Part shown: positions 63,563-64,000 of the stretch, piece after piece
How positions within the stretch are numbered: the first letter of the stretch is position 1
Layout of the letters: each line of letters begins with the position of its first letter
Origin: an uncultured Bacteroidaceae bacterium
GTDB lineage: Bacteria; Bacteroidota; Bacteroidia; Bacteroidales; Bacteroidaceae
NCBI GenBank assembly: GCA_905235575.1
Contig: CAJOLZ010000004.1
Location: 46,043-110,042, forward strand
Direction: 5' to 3'
Length of the DNA stretch: 64,000 nucleotides
The notes under the pieces: generated by a model
Seen by the model: the letters and a program-made list of their open reading frames with translations, nothing else
Databases searched by the model: none
Told to the model about the DNA's origin: nothing
Program-made: the position numbers and the translations under genes

Positions 63563-63602
63563 AAATCGGGCAGAGAAGCAACACGCTTCCCTGCCCGATT
63601 AC
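63563..63602 (+). terminator. Terminator after fasciclin paralogue 2
   Basis: Stem ATCGGGCAG / CTGCCCGAT (63565-63573 with 63591-63599), with an inner GAAGC/GCTTC stem, 30 bases after the stop. Downstream is TACTTTATA rather than a pure T run; on the minus strand AAAAA precedes the stem, giving TTTTT. Confidence 0.7.
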
Positions 63603-63606
63603 TTTA

Positions 63607-63687
63607 TACCCGGATCGGTCATAATGAGAGAAGGCCTCTGATGCATGTGGGCTATCACTTATGTAGTAGTGATGACCGACTCGGGTT
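63607..63687. repeat. Inverted pair of the ACCCGRRTCGGTC motif
   Basis: TACCCGGATCGGTC at 63607-63620 and its inverted partner GACCGACTCGGGTT at 63674-63687 enclose about 53 bases that include a small inverted repeat (ATCACTT...AGTGAT). Copies in the same family are at 4483, 39858 and 43175. Confidence 0.5.
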
Positions 63688-63745
63688 TAAGGCGCGAGAA
63701 AGCCCATTCTGCACGAAACAGAGGGTAAACCGACCTCATAGTGAA

Positions 63746-63833
63746 ACGCACCGTGGTGCGCAAGGCAACGCAACGTGGTGCGAGGGGCGTCGCAGCACGC
63801 TGCGACAGGCGGCGATGTGCGGTACAGCCTTCT
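63746..63833 (-). repeat. 22-bp repeat element R14 (four units, last degenerate)
   Basis: Units start at 63746, 63768, 63790 and 63812. It begins GAAACGCACC and lacks the final GTGCGTTTT on the plus strand, so it is probably in the opposite orientation to the other copies. It lies between the fasciclin gene and the convergent rRNA operon. The 388-bp gap also holds the rRNA terminator. Confidence 0.7.
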
Positions 63834-63874
63834 GCTAGGAGGTGAGAGGCTCCGCTCACCTTACCTGCGGGCAC

Positions 63875-63918
63875 AAAAAAGAGAGGCAGGGTTCATCTCG
63901 CGAATCCTGTCTCTCTCT
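63875..63918 (-). terminator. rRNA operon terminator
   Basis: On the minus strand a long stem AGAGAGACAGGATTC / GAACCCTGCCTCTCT is followed by TTTTTT (63880-63875), just after the 5S 3' end. Confidence 0.8.
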
Positions 63919-63923
63919 TGTAA

Positions 63924-64000
63924 AGGTGGCGGCGACCTACTCTCCCGCGGGTGTGCAGTACCATCGGCGCGGACGGGCTTAACTTCTCTGTTCGGAATGG
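63924..64000 (-). rRNA. rrf: 5S ribosomal RNA, 3' part (5' end cut by the window)
   Basis: The minus strand reads CCATTCCGAACAGAGAAGTT then AAGCCCGTCCGCGCCGATGG, TACTGCAC and GGGAGAGTAGGTCGCCGCC. These are the conserved loop B/C and helix IV-V sequences of bacterial 5S rRNA. About 75 of roughly 110-120 bases are present. It implies an rRNA operon running leftwards from beyond the window. Confidence 0.93.

Overview
The window looks like a chromosomal segment of a Prevotella-like member of the Bacteroidales. The reasons are the Bacteroidetes promoter pattern (TTG, 19-20 bases, TAnnTTTG) in front of many genes, a complete porP-gldKLMN type IX secretion (T9SS) motor operon, GH97 and fasciclin-type lipoproteins, a very large type II-C Cas9 with 48-base repeats, and a 5S rRNA that is most like those of this group. 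No tool was run. Identities rest on recognisable motifs, gene order and hand alignment.

Layout. 1-3460: end of a relA/spoT gene, a merR-type regulator and alaS, the last two fired from overlapping opposed promoters. 3500-4688: a decayed TonB-receptor fragment and repeats. 4689-13233: porP, gldK, gldL, gldM, gldN, priA. 13262-20317: a type II-C CRISPR-Cas locus (tracrRNA, cas9, cas1, cas2, 10-repeat array) bracketed by two nearly identical 86-bp repeats. 20426-25733: FKBP lipoprotein and glyS, divergent from an M16 peptidase. 26346-32523: topoisomerase IV subunit A, DUF3316 protein, S41 peptidase, tRNA-Leu(TAG), NamZ-type muramidase. 33269-35930: a candidate small RNA, gamma-carbonic anhydrase, aminopeptidase P. 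36112-44512: fasciclin lipoprotein, aldose epimerase, GH97, methyltransferase, asd. 44667-51781: triple tandem promoter, an antiporter fused in frame to a subtilase, lolD, cvfB, SGNH hydrolase. 52131-63532: a His/Tyr-rich secreted protein, a CotH/discoidin protein, a 1620-residue discoidin protein whose sorting tail is out of frame, and a second fasciclin lipoprotein. 63924-64000: 3' part of a 5S rRNA.

How the genes connect. The T9SS motor is encoded at 4.7-10.8 kb, and three likely T9SS clients with a DLSGRRV...GIYI-type C-terminal signal lie at 44.9-61.3 kb: the subtilase half of the fusion, the CotH protein and (out of frame) the 1620-residue protein. GH97, aldose epimerase, fasciclin and discoidin proteins suggest glycan handling at the cell surface.

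Most unusual. (i) Fourteen copies of a dispersed intergenic element, typically 4 x 22 bp of quasi-palindromic GC-rich units ending in GTGCGTTTT, mark nearly every transcription-unit boundary and never lie inside a gene or operon gap. The best-matched pair flanks the CRISPR-Cas locus as direct repeats. (ii) Each CRISPR repeat carries a Bacteroidetes-type promoter, which even the degenerate end repeat keeps. (iii) The tracrRNA is divergent from cas9 and has its own consensus promoter and terminator. (iv) There is an antiporter-subtilase fusion behind three 89-bp tandem promoter copies. (v) A structured small RNA candidate lies at 33.3 kb.
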